Shown here: positions 1 to 12,216 of the stretch, piece after piece | Layout: each line of letters begins with the position of its first letter | How positions within the stretch are numbered: position 1 is the stretch's first letter | From: Gamsiella multidivaricata | Taxonomy: Eukaryota > Mortierellomycota > Mortierellomycetes > Mortierellales > Mortierellaceae | NCBI RefSeq assembly: GCF_025024155.1 | Contig: NW_026251828.1 | Location: forward strand, 18,998-82,997 | Reading direction: 5' to 3' | DNA: 64,000 nucleotides | Translations under genes and position numbers: made by a program | The notes under the pieces: generated by a model | The model's database searches: none | Told to the model about the DNA's origin: nothing | The model's input: the letters and a program-made list of their open reading frames with translations, nothing else

Positions 1-3000
1 TCCTAGTGGCGTGAGATTCTCGTTTCGGTCCAAGGCACCGAGGGACGTCAACTGCAGTAATGCGTCGGAGACACTGAGCTGATCTGGAGGCTGGATGGCC
101 TCAGCCAACACATTAGCGATTTTAGTCGAGCTATCGACAGATTTGATGTGCAGACAAATCTCTTGAAGGTCGGACCGCAGCATCTCCGGGATCGAAAAGG
201 CATCCAAGAGTTCGCGCCGCTGCAAAGACATCATGCAGTAATACTGTCCTTCCTGAACGCGGCCAGCGCGTCCAGCCCTCTGCTTCAAGCTTGAGGCGCT
301 GATCCAGGTTGACAAGAGCGTCGTCATCCTCTTGGTTGCATCGTAGTTGGTTTCCTTGACCTTGGCGCTGTCGACAACGTGAACCACATCCTGAATTGTA
401 ATGCTGGTCTCGGCAATGTTGGTGGCGAGAATGATTTTTCGCATGTGCGGATCTGGGAGCGGCTCGAAAACCTCTTGCTGCGATATCGATGGCAAGGTCG
501 AGTGAAGCATGTGAATCTTGTATTTGTTGGCGTCGTTATAGTCAATTCCGAGAGGAGACATATTCAAGAGCTGGCGTTGCACTTCCTGCATCTCCTCCCA
601 GCCTGGGAGGAAACAGAGAATCGCCCCTGTGGGCGGACTTGTCTTGACAATATGAGAGATCGCCATGGCAATCAAGTATGCAGGGACCTCAGCATCCAGG
701 ATTTCGTCGCGTGGCATCCTGGAAACACGCCTGGCCTGATTCAGAATGCTCTCGGCATAGTCCAACTCACTGTCATCAACATCATCCTCTTCGTCGTCGC
801 TGTCATAATGCTTAACTGGCCTGTCGGCGTTGGTCGCATGGTGGGGCTGAAGAGGACCCACGGGCTGGATGTTCATCTCCCGTTGAATGTACTTGTTTGT
901 CTGCTCGTGCCTTGAAAACTGGGCCATGGCCGAGGGAGGATGCTGCCGATACATGGCATCCAGAAGATCGTTCAGAAAGTGTTGCTGGACGGGGAAGGTT
1001 CGACCCGGGACAGAAATGGACGGGCACTGCCCATCCCTGAAGCCTTCCCCGAAATACGATGCAAATAAGCCAGTATCGATGGTCGCACTCATGAGGATGA
1101 GTTTGATAGCAGGAAGTCCCCTGGCTCGACGCTCGCGCTGCATCTGTCGCAATAAAACCAGCAGGAAGTCCGTGTCAATGTCACGCTCGTGAACCTCGTC
1201 GACTACAATGTGGCTCACACCTCTGAAGGGATCGTGAGGTGCGGCTCCAGAGCCGTCAGATCCTGCCGTTACAGATACGCCAGCGCCGCCTTCGTTATGC
1301 ATCATTCTCAAAAAAATACCGGTGGTGCAGTATAAAATCGAACCACCAGATGTTGGGGGCTGACTGTCGAACCGAACCTGGTAGCCAACTGATTGACCGA
1401 CTCGCTCTCCTCGCTCAACTGCAACACGCTGTGCAACAGAGATGGCAGCGATCCTGCGAGGTTGGGTGCAGATGATGTTGCAGACTCCACCTTGACGGTT
1501 CTTAATATAGTCCTCCAGAACGATCTGCGGCAGCTGGGTCGTTTTTCCGCATCCAGTCTGACCTACTAGTACAATGACATCGTTCTCCCGGATTTTGCTG
1601 GTGATCTCCTCTGCGTACTGTGCGATTGGTAGGGCTGCTCTGCTCTCGCGAAGTTTGGCCAACGAAGGATTTTTCTGGTACGCAAGATACTGATCGTAGA
1701 GGCGCGCAGATTTTCCTGCCACTTGATCCGTATCCAGTTTGCCGACCAAATGACGATTGTGTCTTCTACCGTTGTTGATTTGAAATCGCTGTTGCCCTTG
1801 TTGCTGTTGCTGTGGCGAATGCTGCGAGTGAAGCTTATTTTTCTCGCTAGCCAAGTCTGTCGAGACCTTGATATCCAGCTGTGGACGCCGAACGGTGAAG
1901 AAGGGCTGACGACTGAGGTTGCTCAACATGTATTCGATATCCTGCCGCATGTTCTCGTCCATTCCGACATGGATGTTTGGTGCGGCTCTGACCACATCTG
2001 CATGCTTGCCTTTGCTGTCCTTTGTAGAGTCGAATTGCTGCCAAATTGCCTGCGACTCTTTCTTCATGTTAATGGCGGCGTCGACATAGGCATGGTGCTC
2101 CGCCTCCTTCTTGCTTCGCTTCTTACCGATACCCATAACCCGATCCTGGACAAACAATTCTGCTTGCCACAGTGCCTGATGAGTCTTTCCTGAGCTGTGA
2201 TAGTCGATGTAGGGCGGTCCCAGAGAAAAGGTGCGGATGTAGTAATCGACAAACTTTTTCGCAGTCTCGATGGTAAATCCCGACTCTTCGATCGATCCTG
2301 CCTGCGGCAAAATGGCGTCTGCTCCTCGAGCAATTGCGGTCTGTTGGAATTGTGCAGCCGCTCCCAACTCGGCTTCCTCGATGCTTTGTCCCTTACCCAC
2401 ACCCACAAGGCCGTCGTACTTGAGGATCGAGGTAACCGTCTTGGTATTGGGATCGACCTTGTTGTCGTATTTTGGCAAGCCGAGCTTCTTGTTGGTGAAA
2501 AAATTGACTGCCCAATCCTTTGGCGACTTTGCAATGTTCTTTTTGCCGCGCCCGTAGTGGCGATAGTACTCAATCAACGAGTGCTTTTCGAGTTGGTAGC
2601 AGAGATCGAGCGCGCAGATTTTTTCAGCTTCCTTTTTGTTCTTGCCATCGCCGCAGCCGATAATGATTAGATCGGGATCAGGAGTCTGGACTTTAAACTC
2701 CATTCTGACCCAGTTCATGGGCAATCCTGGGATAGACACGATCTCGAACTGGGGCGGGGGTTCAATTGCCCTGCAGATGAATTGAAGGTAGTTCTTGGGA
2801 TTGTCCCACCATCGCTCGCCCTTTTCTGCTATGCTGTCAGAGTGATCGGTTTTGTAGGTGGTATCCAGATGGTGTTGGTCGTAGAGATAAATGCGCTCCT
2901 GCTTGACAGGAGGAGATGCGGCAGATCGACCTCCAGCTCCTCCACCTCCTCGACCGCCTCCTCGACCGCCACGCCCGCTGAGCCTGTAGGTCGAACTGTT

Positions 3001-3291
3001 ATTGCTGTTGTTGCTATTGCGGCCATTTCCAATGCTGTTATGCTGGTGATTGTATCCTCCCCTGGCATGGGATGATCCACGTCCGGGAGGGTTCCAGTTG
3101 CTCTCGGTCGGGGCATCAGTGTGGTCCCATGATTGATGGCCGCGGTGTGGTGGATGATAGGGAGAAGAAGAATTAGACGGTGCGTTGTCAGCGCTAGGAC
3201 ATGGTCGTAGATAGTGTGGGTGGTTGGGATTGTTGACGTTGCTATTGTTGTAGTTGGGTGTTCGATGCGGTGGTTGATAGCGCGGTGGCAT
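1..3291 (-). CDS. DExH-box RNA helicase with dsRNA-binding regions (C-terminus outside window)
   Basis: This is an ATP-dependent RNA helicase of the DEAH/RHA superfamily, expected to unwind RNA or remodel RNPs. One uninterrupted frame gives 1097 codons with no intron. The N-terminus (about residues 1-130) is low-complexity and rich in N, P and G with an RGG-like glycine/arginine run. Two double-stranded-RNA-binding-like segments follow: one near residues 160-230 (IIGCGDGKNKKEAEKICALD) and one around 350-400 (GIGKKRSKKEAEHHAYVDAA). Helicase motif I GQTGCGKTTQLPQ is at about residue 577, motif II DEVH at about 698, then SATID and motif VI QRAGRAGR at about residue 1003. The start ATG is supported by an in-frame stop upstream with no intervening ATG. 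The domain order resembles DHX9/MLE and DHX29/DHX57/DHX36-type helicases; I cannot choose between them without the missing C-terminus. Confidence 0.93.
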   Translation of the reverse strand, partial: MPPRYQPPHRTPNYNNSNVNNPNHPHYLRPCPSADNAPSNSSSPYHPPHRGHQSWDHTDAPTESNWNPPGRGSSHARGGYNHQHNSIGNGRNSNNSNNSSTYRLSGRGGRGGGRGGGGAGGRSAASPPVKQERIYLYDQHHLDTTYKTDHSDSIAEKGERWWDNPKNYLQFICRAIEPPPQFEIVSIPGLPMNWVRMEFKVQTPDPDLIIIGCGDGKNKKEAEKICALDLCYQLEKHSLIEYYRHYGRGKKNIAKSPKDWAVNFFTNKKLGLPKYDNKVDPNTKTVTSILKYDGLVGVGKGQSIEEAELGAAAQFQQTAIARGADAILPQAGSIEESGFTIETAKKFVDYYIRTFSLGPPYIDYHSSGKTHQALWQAELFVQDRVMGIGKKRSKKEAEHHAYVDAAINMKKESQAIWQQFDSTKDSKGKHADVVRAAPNIHVGMDENMRQDIEYMLSNLSRQPFFTVRRPQLDIKVSTDLASEKNKLHSQHSPQQQQQGQQRFQINNGRRHNRHLVGKLDTDQVAGKSARLYDQYLAYQKNPSLAKLRESRAALPIAQYAEEITSKIRENDVIVLVGQTGCGKTTQLPQIVLEDYIKNRQGGVCNIICTQPRRIAAISVAQRVAVERGERVGQSVGYQVRFDSQPPTSGGSILYCTTGIFLRMMHNEGGAGVSVTAGSDGSGAAPHDPFRGVSHIVVDEVHERDIDTDFLLVLLRQMQRERRARGLPAIKLILMSATIDTGLFASYFGEGFRDGQCPSISVPGRTFPVQQHFLNDLLDAMYRQHPPSAMAQFSRHEQTNKYIQREMNIQPVGPLQPHHATNADRPVKHYDSDDEEDDVDDSELDYAESILNQARRVSRMPRDEILDAEVPAYLIAMAISHIVKTSPPTGAILCFLPGWEEMQEVQRQLLNMSPLGIDYNDANKYKIHMLHSTLPSISQQEVFEPLPDPHMRKIILATNIAETSITIQDVVHVVDSAKVKETNYDATKRMTTLLSTWISASSLKQRAGRAGRVQEGQYYCMMSLQRRELLDAFSIPEMLRSDLQEICLHIKSVDSSTKIANVLAEAIQPPDQLSVSDALLQLTSLGALDRNENLTPLG

Positions 3292-5600
3292 CGTTGAAGT
3301 AATCTGCGAAGGCTTCTTGAGGAAGTGCGAAGAAGGCGACCCGGAAGACAACTTGATAGCGCAAAGCGTATGCTAGGCAAAATCTCTGTAAGCAAGGAAA
3401 AAAAATGGAAAAGGATGCTATGGTCAGATCGAGAATTTGAATCGGAAGAAACGTTGTTTGTGTGTTCGGGACGAAGAGCAAGGACGTGTATGTGCGTGTG
3501 AATGATGGCTGAATGTAGTTGCATACCTACAAGGATGGAATGGATAAAAAAAATAGGATAAACAATGCCAATTGCTTATTTCCATGCGATGAAGAAGACA
3601 GGCCTGTGAAGAGGAGGAGTAGGGATGATCGAAGGTGGAGTGGAGAGAAGTGGGAGTGCGGTCTAGGTGTGGATCGTAAAAGATCAGTTATTGTGAAGGG
3701 CGTGCAATTAAGGGACTGAGAGACCATGCATTTAGAGAACGGAGAATGACCGCAAAACACAAATTGGTGGCAAAAAAAATCCGTGGGTCTAGCGCGGGCG
3801 GTTGTGGATGTTTCAGGCCTCGCCTATAAAAAAAACTGGTATCCAATGGCTTGTTATGAGTTTAGCGCGATGAACCTAAGCTGTAGGCCCAAGACACCAT
3901 AGCAGAATTGCATTAATAAGAGATCTAGTGCGTTCAATCCTGACGACCAGATACTGCTCAATGCTGCCCTGGCCAGCCATTCCCTTGAAACGAGTTCATC
4001 TTTCGCCTGGCCAAGACAGGAACTAGGCTATGATGCCAAAAATACTTCACTCGAGTCCTACACTTCTAGCGCACTCTCGATCGAGAAGAGCATACCTTCA
4101 CCTACGCCAAAGGTTAGATAACCAGCAGGGAAGGGACCGGCAGCTACGCCTGGAAAGACGAACATGCTATTGACAACCGAGTCATTATCCTCGCTCTCGA
4201 TATTTTTGAAGTATCCGCCGTTGAACTTACAGACACATGGTTTCTGAATCGATATCTCCTGAACATAGAGGCTTACAAGAAGGCGATATTAATTGGTGAG
4301 ACGGAAATTGAAGCAAGTTGATCTTCTGGCGTCAAGGCTAGCCAATCTATCTAAAGGACTTGCTGCCCACATCAAGCACGGCAACAGCGACGCTATTCAA
4401 AAAATACATTAAAGCGAGTTCAACGGTTTGGTGGATCAATTTCTGGAGATGGTAAAAAGAAGTCTGAGAGAGAAAAGGGGTCCGTTGGATTTGGTCGCTC
4501 AATACTAAGATTGCCTTGACATCCATGCACAGCTTCTTTGTCAAGTTTTTATTTTTATTTTTATTTTCGCGATAAGTCTTTACTTGGTCTTTAGTTCATT
4601 AGTCCATTCCGATTATCTGCATCTACTTTCGACGTTTATTTGGACAGATGTTAGGCATGGCCGCTCGAGAACGTCGTCGTCCGCGTTCATGGGTTTGATA
4701 CCTCCATGTGCCGCTCTAGCTACCGTCGTCAGGGGATGGGGTTACTCTATTACGCCGCAGGATTCGTGTTCAACATCGGCATATTCTTTGCTCATGAGAT
4801 ATCTTTTCTTGAATGACACATTGATCCGTACCCTGACGGAATCTAGAGCCAACTCAGGTATCCATAGATGAGTCCACAGTGTTCAGGACTTGCCCCAGGT
4901 TTACAAAATGACCCTTCGCTTAATGTCAGTAGCCTAGACAATGTGCTGCTTTGTGGACATCGCTTCGTTGTCCTACTGTGCATTTCCTCTTTCATAGCGA
5001 GAGGCACAATTCGGTCAATTATTCTTTCAGTGAGATGCTCTTTCATCTTCCGTCAGGATTAACGCAAGCAGAAGAGTGCGTGCCTCAGATGCGCTAGTGC
5101 ATCCTCCGACTCACGTAATCAACCCGGTATCTGTTACTGTTGTGATGCGCCGGGCTAAGTGCTGCAATTTTCTGATATCTGAAATACCATGCGAAGAGGA
5201 TGGTTTTGGCGTTTCTTGTCAAGAATGCGAGAGAGCCCCATTTGATCATTGAGGCTGGCCACAGTCTCTAGAGCCTTCTGAGGTTCACTAGTGAGGAGTC
5301 TAAGTCTGTTCTCCAATTTTGCTTCGTGTAATTCACGCCCAGTTGATTTTTGGGCCGCCAAGTTAAGCATAACGCATAGGAGGATTAGTATGAAAACAAC
5401 ATGTATGTCGAAATTTCAGACGACACACGACATAAATATCATAATACGAAGCACACTCCTGACTTAGCGAGCAAGTAATGATCTGAGGAGCGGATGCCAT
5501 GGCCAATGCCTGTGTGGGGGAAATATCAAGGAACCACAGGCGCATCCTTTCCAACGCGTAGCAGTAGCCGGTCGGGCATGCCGACTTTTGTGGGTTAGGT
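3292..5600. other. Gene-poor spacer with scattered short open frames
   Basis: Upstream of the helicase I see no gene with supported start, splice sites and family. A stretch at about 4150-4330 on the plus strand reads as protein-like sequence broken by stops (for example NRVIILALDIFEVSAVELTD) and may be a relic of an unidentified gene. A minus-strand frame at 5155-5370 is also protein-like but has no recognisable family. The first few hundred bases are presumably helicase promoter and 5' UTR. Confidence 0.4.
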
Positions 5601-5780
5601 TGCCCTGATTCTTGCCGGCCAGCTGCATATGCAACACCACCAAGCTGGGAGAGAAGATGCGACAAAGTAGCCCAGAGAGTGCGAGCAGTGCAGGTGCGCG
5701 CCATCGATTGAAGAAAGGGATGTCGAGCGAGCACGATCAGATCAGTCTATTTTGGCTCCCATCTCCCAGCCTCCTAGCAA

Positions 5781-6720
5781 ATGGCGTTCGTGCCAGAGAG
5801 CGGCTTCAAGGACGCGCATTTTACCATAACCGAGCATATGCTTATCCAAGCTTTGTTTGCTGACCGCAACCAAGCCAAGCAGGATATGGTCGTCAACGCA
5901 CTGGGAGGAAATAAGGCACAGACGCTAGATCAAGCATCCAGGCACCCAGGAGACTTGTTCTTTAGCCTCCAGATTTTAAGTTGCACTCCGGGGTCCAAGC
6001 AATCGTGTGTTCCAATATTGCCACCAGCATCAGTGCCGGCGCCAACAGTAGCCACTGTCGACCAATGCACCACCTGGAGATCGCTACGCTTTTCGATCCA
6101 GAGACACATTGTGTCGCTGCTGGAAGTGCATTGACAACTCCGTTCCTTCTATTCATCAGCATTGTTCAAGGTAAAGAAGTGGCACCTCAAGCAGGCGAAA
6201 GGAGCAACCTTCGACAGGGGGATTTCACAGGTAATGAACGCCACTGGGTGCAGCGGGAAGTGGCAGCCAGGAATAACAAGACCGGTGTTTGTGGTGGGGG
6301 ATGTAGAGTTTGGAAACAAGAAGGACCCCGTTTCGTACCCACAATTCAGCAATTCATAATACCCTTGAAGGTAGCGCGACTGCACGAACTTGATGATAGT
6401 GGTTTTGTACAAAAAAAAAGATATAGCACCACTACGGTACGCATAGGTGATGGCCCATAACATGCTCATAGTCCATGCCGATGAATGGAGGACCTCTATA
6501 ACATGTTGCCAGTGCGGTGCATTAGGAAAGGTTGAGGGTCGGGCCATCAAGTGCCAATAAATACAATTATGAGAGAGATCGAGACCATAACGCTGGCCAC
6601 AATATGGCTCGCGCCGCCCTCTGTATTGTAGAGCGCCAAGAGCGGTCTTCGGAGCTAACGGATCCACAGCAACAACAACAACAGCAGCAGCAGCAGCAGC
6701 AGCAGCAACAGCAACACTAA
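5781..6720 (+). pseudogene. Decayed TnpB/Fanzor-like RuvC nuclease relic
   Basis: Three motifs typical of the C-terminal half of TnpB/OrfB/Fanzor proteins occur in the right order. A RuvC-II-like strand, RPVFVVGDVEFG, lies at about 6282-6317. A zinc-ribbon start, VHADEWRTSITCCQCGALGK, lies around 6470-6530 in the same frame and ends in the half-site AIKC. A RuvC-III-like RDHNAGHNMAR lies at about 6574-6606, one frame away. Several stops separate the first two, and a frameshift separates the last. No RuvC-I motif was found upstream. The frame ends in a short CAG/CAA run coding polyglutamine. The motifs differ clearly from the copy at 52-54 kb, so this is another subfamily. Known TnpB and Fanzor proteins are RNA-guided DNA nucleases encoded by mobile elements; this copy cannot be functional. 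Confidence 0.6.
6671..6717 (+). repeat. CAG/CAA trinucleotide repeat
   Basis: A run of mixed CAG and CAA triplets encodes about 15 glutamines at the very end of the TnpB/Fanzor-like relic frame. Confidence 0.85.
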
Positions 6721-6950
6721 GCGCCGTGTGGAGCGGCAGTGTAAAAAAGAGCTGTGTCACTATCAGAAAATTGACCCTGAGAACTTAGACGGAGCATGGG
6801 ATTCCTGATCAAGGACTAAGACAAGCCGCAGTGGTCCAAGGGTACCCTGAACTCAATTGACATCCTACACTCACACCTCGTACTTCAGCGATACCCTTCC
6901 CTTTCCCTCCAACAAACATATAAAGTACTGAACCGTGCCGCGCCGTGCGA

Positions 6951-9817
6951 ATGCTCTATCACGCTTTGCGACTCGCCTGGTACGAAGGACATACACCACC
7001 GCAATCATGTGAAGGTGGCCTCATCCCTGTAGTCATCTCGAGATTATTAACGCGTACAGGCGTTTAATCTCCCATGTCCCCCTTGTTAGCATAACCGTTT
7101 CCTCGTTCAAGACATGGAAAGCCGTGGTTGACTCGAGCAACAGGGCTGTTGCACGGAGGTACATGTTCCTCTGGTTTCTGACCCTGACCGGACTCTCACT
7201 CGAGCCTATCGTTGACTCGCTTTTGGGCCATTGGTAAGCCCCCAAGATATAATAAATAAGGATTGCGGTCGCCAGCTCGAGAGTAGGGGCTAGTCTAACA
7301 GCTGTGCCCATTGGGTCTCTTTTGTCGTATAGGATTCCGATGTACGAGGGCCTCAAGATCACTGTCGCAGGGTGGCTACTTTTGGCACACTTTTATCTAG
7401 CAAAGCCCATAAGCTCCGATGCCGCTGATACGTACTGTACACTACAGGACCACAGTCCACATCTCATTCGAACACAAAGCACCCTCAGCGCGGTCTCCGC
7501 TGGCAGCCAGAGATCGTATCAAACAGCTGCATCGAGGCAATTGCATGGCCAGCAGCGGTCAACTCCTACCTTGAGGGAAAATGGAACGATCTCCTCCGCT
7601 TCAAATCTGGATTTTGGGCGGTTCAAGAGGGACCTCGAGCGGAGACGGACGTCCCATTCTGTCCACTCTGCAACAGCGTATGCCCTCAATCACAGCCCAG
7701 TAATCAGCAAATCGCAGATCAATGCAGCAGATTTCTACCCAACAATCTCGGCTTCCGCGTTAGCCAACCCGTTCCATGTACCAGCAAAATCCACAGTAGA
7801 CAACAGAACCACATTTGGTCTCGCCGGTGCAAAAGCCGCTACAGAGGCAATAACGGCCCTTGGCAATAGAGTCCCTCCTGTCGATACCTTTCAGTTTGGA
7901 GAAACATCAGCTAGTCGAAAAAGATCTCTTTCGGCAGTGTCATCCCACATCAAAACTCAAAGATCAACCACCGGGCAGAGTTCTCGACGTCGAAATTCGG
8001 ATCAATCCTTTCGCCCGACTGCCGACCCTGCCGATACACTGGCATCCAACTCTAGGATGACCAAGCGGCTAAAGCAGCTACTCAGGGAAGAGCAGGTCGA
8101 TGAAACTACGCACGGGGAAGCTACCTCACAGGATGGACTACTAATGCCTTTGCAAACGATCGAAAAGAAACAACACAACGCACACGGGGATATATCAGCT
8201 CAACCAACGACCTTCATCAGATCAAAGCCGCCAGGAAGGAACCGCAAGAAGCTACTTTCACACCCCCGGACATTAACTGTATTACATAATGCGCCTCTGC
8301 AACAACAGAACAGCGCAGACAAACGAAAGCTTGTCGGCGCCTTATCTCCTTTGATGGTCGGTCAAGCTGATAAGCGGAAATCAAGGGCTGGAGCAGCCAG
8401 TTTTGATTCACGGATGAAGAATGTCCGGGACTGGCTCAAGGAACGGAATCCATCGATGATCTCCCCCCCACTCAGCGCAAACTCGGAGCTTTCAATAGCC
8501 ACCATCACTCGCGCTAATAGACAGTCTTCGACAATCTTGTCTCCAAAGATGGTGGGAAGCACTGGCGAAATAGATGGACTTCACAAGCCCCACAAGCGAA
8601 AAGCATTTCGACAGCTCGCACCATCAATGGGCTCCAAGAAGCTGGCAAGGAATGAGGGAGAGAACTGTAGAAGAGGCGCAGAACAAGGTGGAACATATCC
8701 GCCATCGCATGAAACAATCGTCTCAATCCCCCGACCACAGCTGATTTCGCATTCATCCGAACTTTCAGGAACCCTACACCGTGAATACACCAACAAAAGT
8801 GCCGTAAACAGTAGTGATAGCAACAACATCTATACCAAGGCTCATGACCCATTACGCGACCAGCCTGAAACAGACTCTTTCTTCCCGCCTGTCAACTGGA
8901 GTCGATTTCAGCAGCAAGACAGAGCTCGACCTCATACCCGTCCCCCACCCTCAGTAGTAGATGCGGATGCTCTTCCTTCATCAGAATTTACCTTTAGAAT
9001 GACTCCAACGCAGATATCGAACCAAGCCTTTACGCGTACCATCGGCGGTCGTGATGCCGACGGCGTCGCTATCTCCCCATTGATTAGGCTCCGGCAATCC
9101 CAGCTCAAACAGCGTCAGCAGGAAGACTTTTTGGGCATCAAGGCGGATAAAAACTCTTCTTCAAGGCGTGCTGCCGAGAGCGGAGGTCTTACATTCAATG
9201 AGACGCTAGAGGCATGGGAGAGGGAGGACGACGAAGAGTTGGCCAGGAATGCAGCTCGTGAGGAAGCAGAAATGGAAGCGTTAGGGCAGCACCAGGATGG
9301 ATTCCTGTCATCATCATCTCTGGAAGAAGATCGAAAGGTTAATCCAGTTGCCAGCAACACTTCAGCCTCTAGTTTACTCAGGACTGTGCCATTCAATGGT
9401 GAATCCTCAAGGCGGCCCGAGCCAAGCTTTAATTCAATGAAGCCGCTTCAGGAACCAGCAGCCAAAGACTCTGGAGACGCCGTAGCGAAGACCTTGCCAT
9501 CGTCACTGGACCGGCAGCCGTTTAATATTCATGGCTTCTCTAGCAGTCTTGGCAGGCCTGATGATCGACATAGTGTTTTGGTCGCCTCTGAATCGGCTCC
9601 TGAACCTCGGTTGTTCTCGAGCACTAGCCAAAAGGAAGATACCTACAATCGCCGTCAAAAGCGTCCAGGATTATACACACCCAGCAAAAAAAATCGGACA
9701 TTCGATGCCACTACGCTGTTGGATCGTGTCCCACCGCAATCGCCCCAAACATCCACGCCCACCGTCATGAACAGATACATCCAGCTCTCCTCATTATCGG
9801 ACGAGGAGTGCACTTAG
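6951..9817 (+). CDS. REEP/TB2-HVA22 (Yop1-type) membrane-shaping protein with long disordered tail
   Basis: Proteins of this family form hairpins in the ER membrane and bend tubules. I assemble exons 6951-6979, 7033-7233 and 7333-9817, giving 904 residues; both introns (53 and 99 nt) keep phase. Residues 20-100 match the TB2/DP1-HVA22 pattern: the block SFKTWKAVVDSSN, a hydrophobic hairpin, then the hallmark HWIPMYEGLKI created exactly by the second splice, followed by a second hydrophobic stretch. The remaining 800 residues are low-complexity, rich in S, R, Q and charged residues, with no domain I recognise. REEP proteins are usually 180-300 residues, so the tail is extraordinary. The short first exon (MLYHALRLA) is the least certain part. 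The stop lies 166 bp from the convergent farnesyl diphosphate synthase gene. Confidence 0.72.
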
Positions 9818-9983
9818 TTCATACCAATGCATTTTTTCTGTACTCAATAATAACAATGACAGTGACAATGGCAATGACAAACCATACCATGTGCATTATT
9901 GCGTGCAGATGAGGTGAGAATATATTTCAGAGAATAGAGAAAAAAAAGGGCATACGACCGTCTATGTTTACATGAAGTTTGTT

Positions 9984-11769
<1,786 letters not shown>

Positions 11770-12216
11770 ATTATCGGGTTTGGTCCAGTGCGAGCAAGAG
11801 TGGGAGTGTGTGGTGTTGTGGTGGAAGAGAAGGAAAAGAGAAAGAGAGAAAGAAGGAAAGAAAAAAGGATGGGGATGAAGAAAAGTTGAGGAATGACTCT
11901 TGATCGTCAGTCGTTGTGTTGTGTGTGGGTAGAGTGAGCATATATCAGGCCATTGCAGATTTTCTTATTTCTGTGCCTGACAGTATGGGGCGTCCTGATT
12001 GGCTGACACGAAGATCAGACAACTTGACGGGCTGGAGACGCCTAATCTCCGCAAGTATGGAGACTATCGGGCGATGCTTGAGAGTTGCCGCTGCTACACG
12101 TTCCACGTCCACAATGAGCATTATCGACAAAAGTCATTGAACATGTAGTTTTTATTTGATGTTTCTTTACACGACTGCTATAGATGCTGTCTTAATTCTG
12201 TGTTCCATACATCGAG
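11770..12216. promoter_or_regulatory. Spacer upstream of farnesyl diphosphate synthase
   Basis: This 447-bp stretch lies between the FPP synthase start and the stop of the BRO1-like gene. The part next to the start is purine-rich on the plus strand, that is CT-rich on the coding strand, as in many fungal promoters. I see no defined binding site. Confidence 0.35.

Noticed and set aside
379..2670. Several plus-strand frames of 80-180 codons over the helicase
   Set aside because: They are antisense shadows; the minus strand carries the helicase motifs in one continuous frame.
2829..3524. A 231-codon minus-strand frame over the helicase N-terminus
   Set aside because: It is an alternative frame of low-complexity DNA; the helicase frame with an ATG at 3291 explains the region.
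7033..7362. A 109-codon minus-strand frame over the REEP hairpin exon
   Set aside because: The plus strand gives a conserved REEP domain with matching splice phases.
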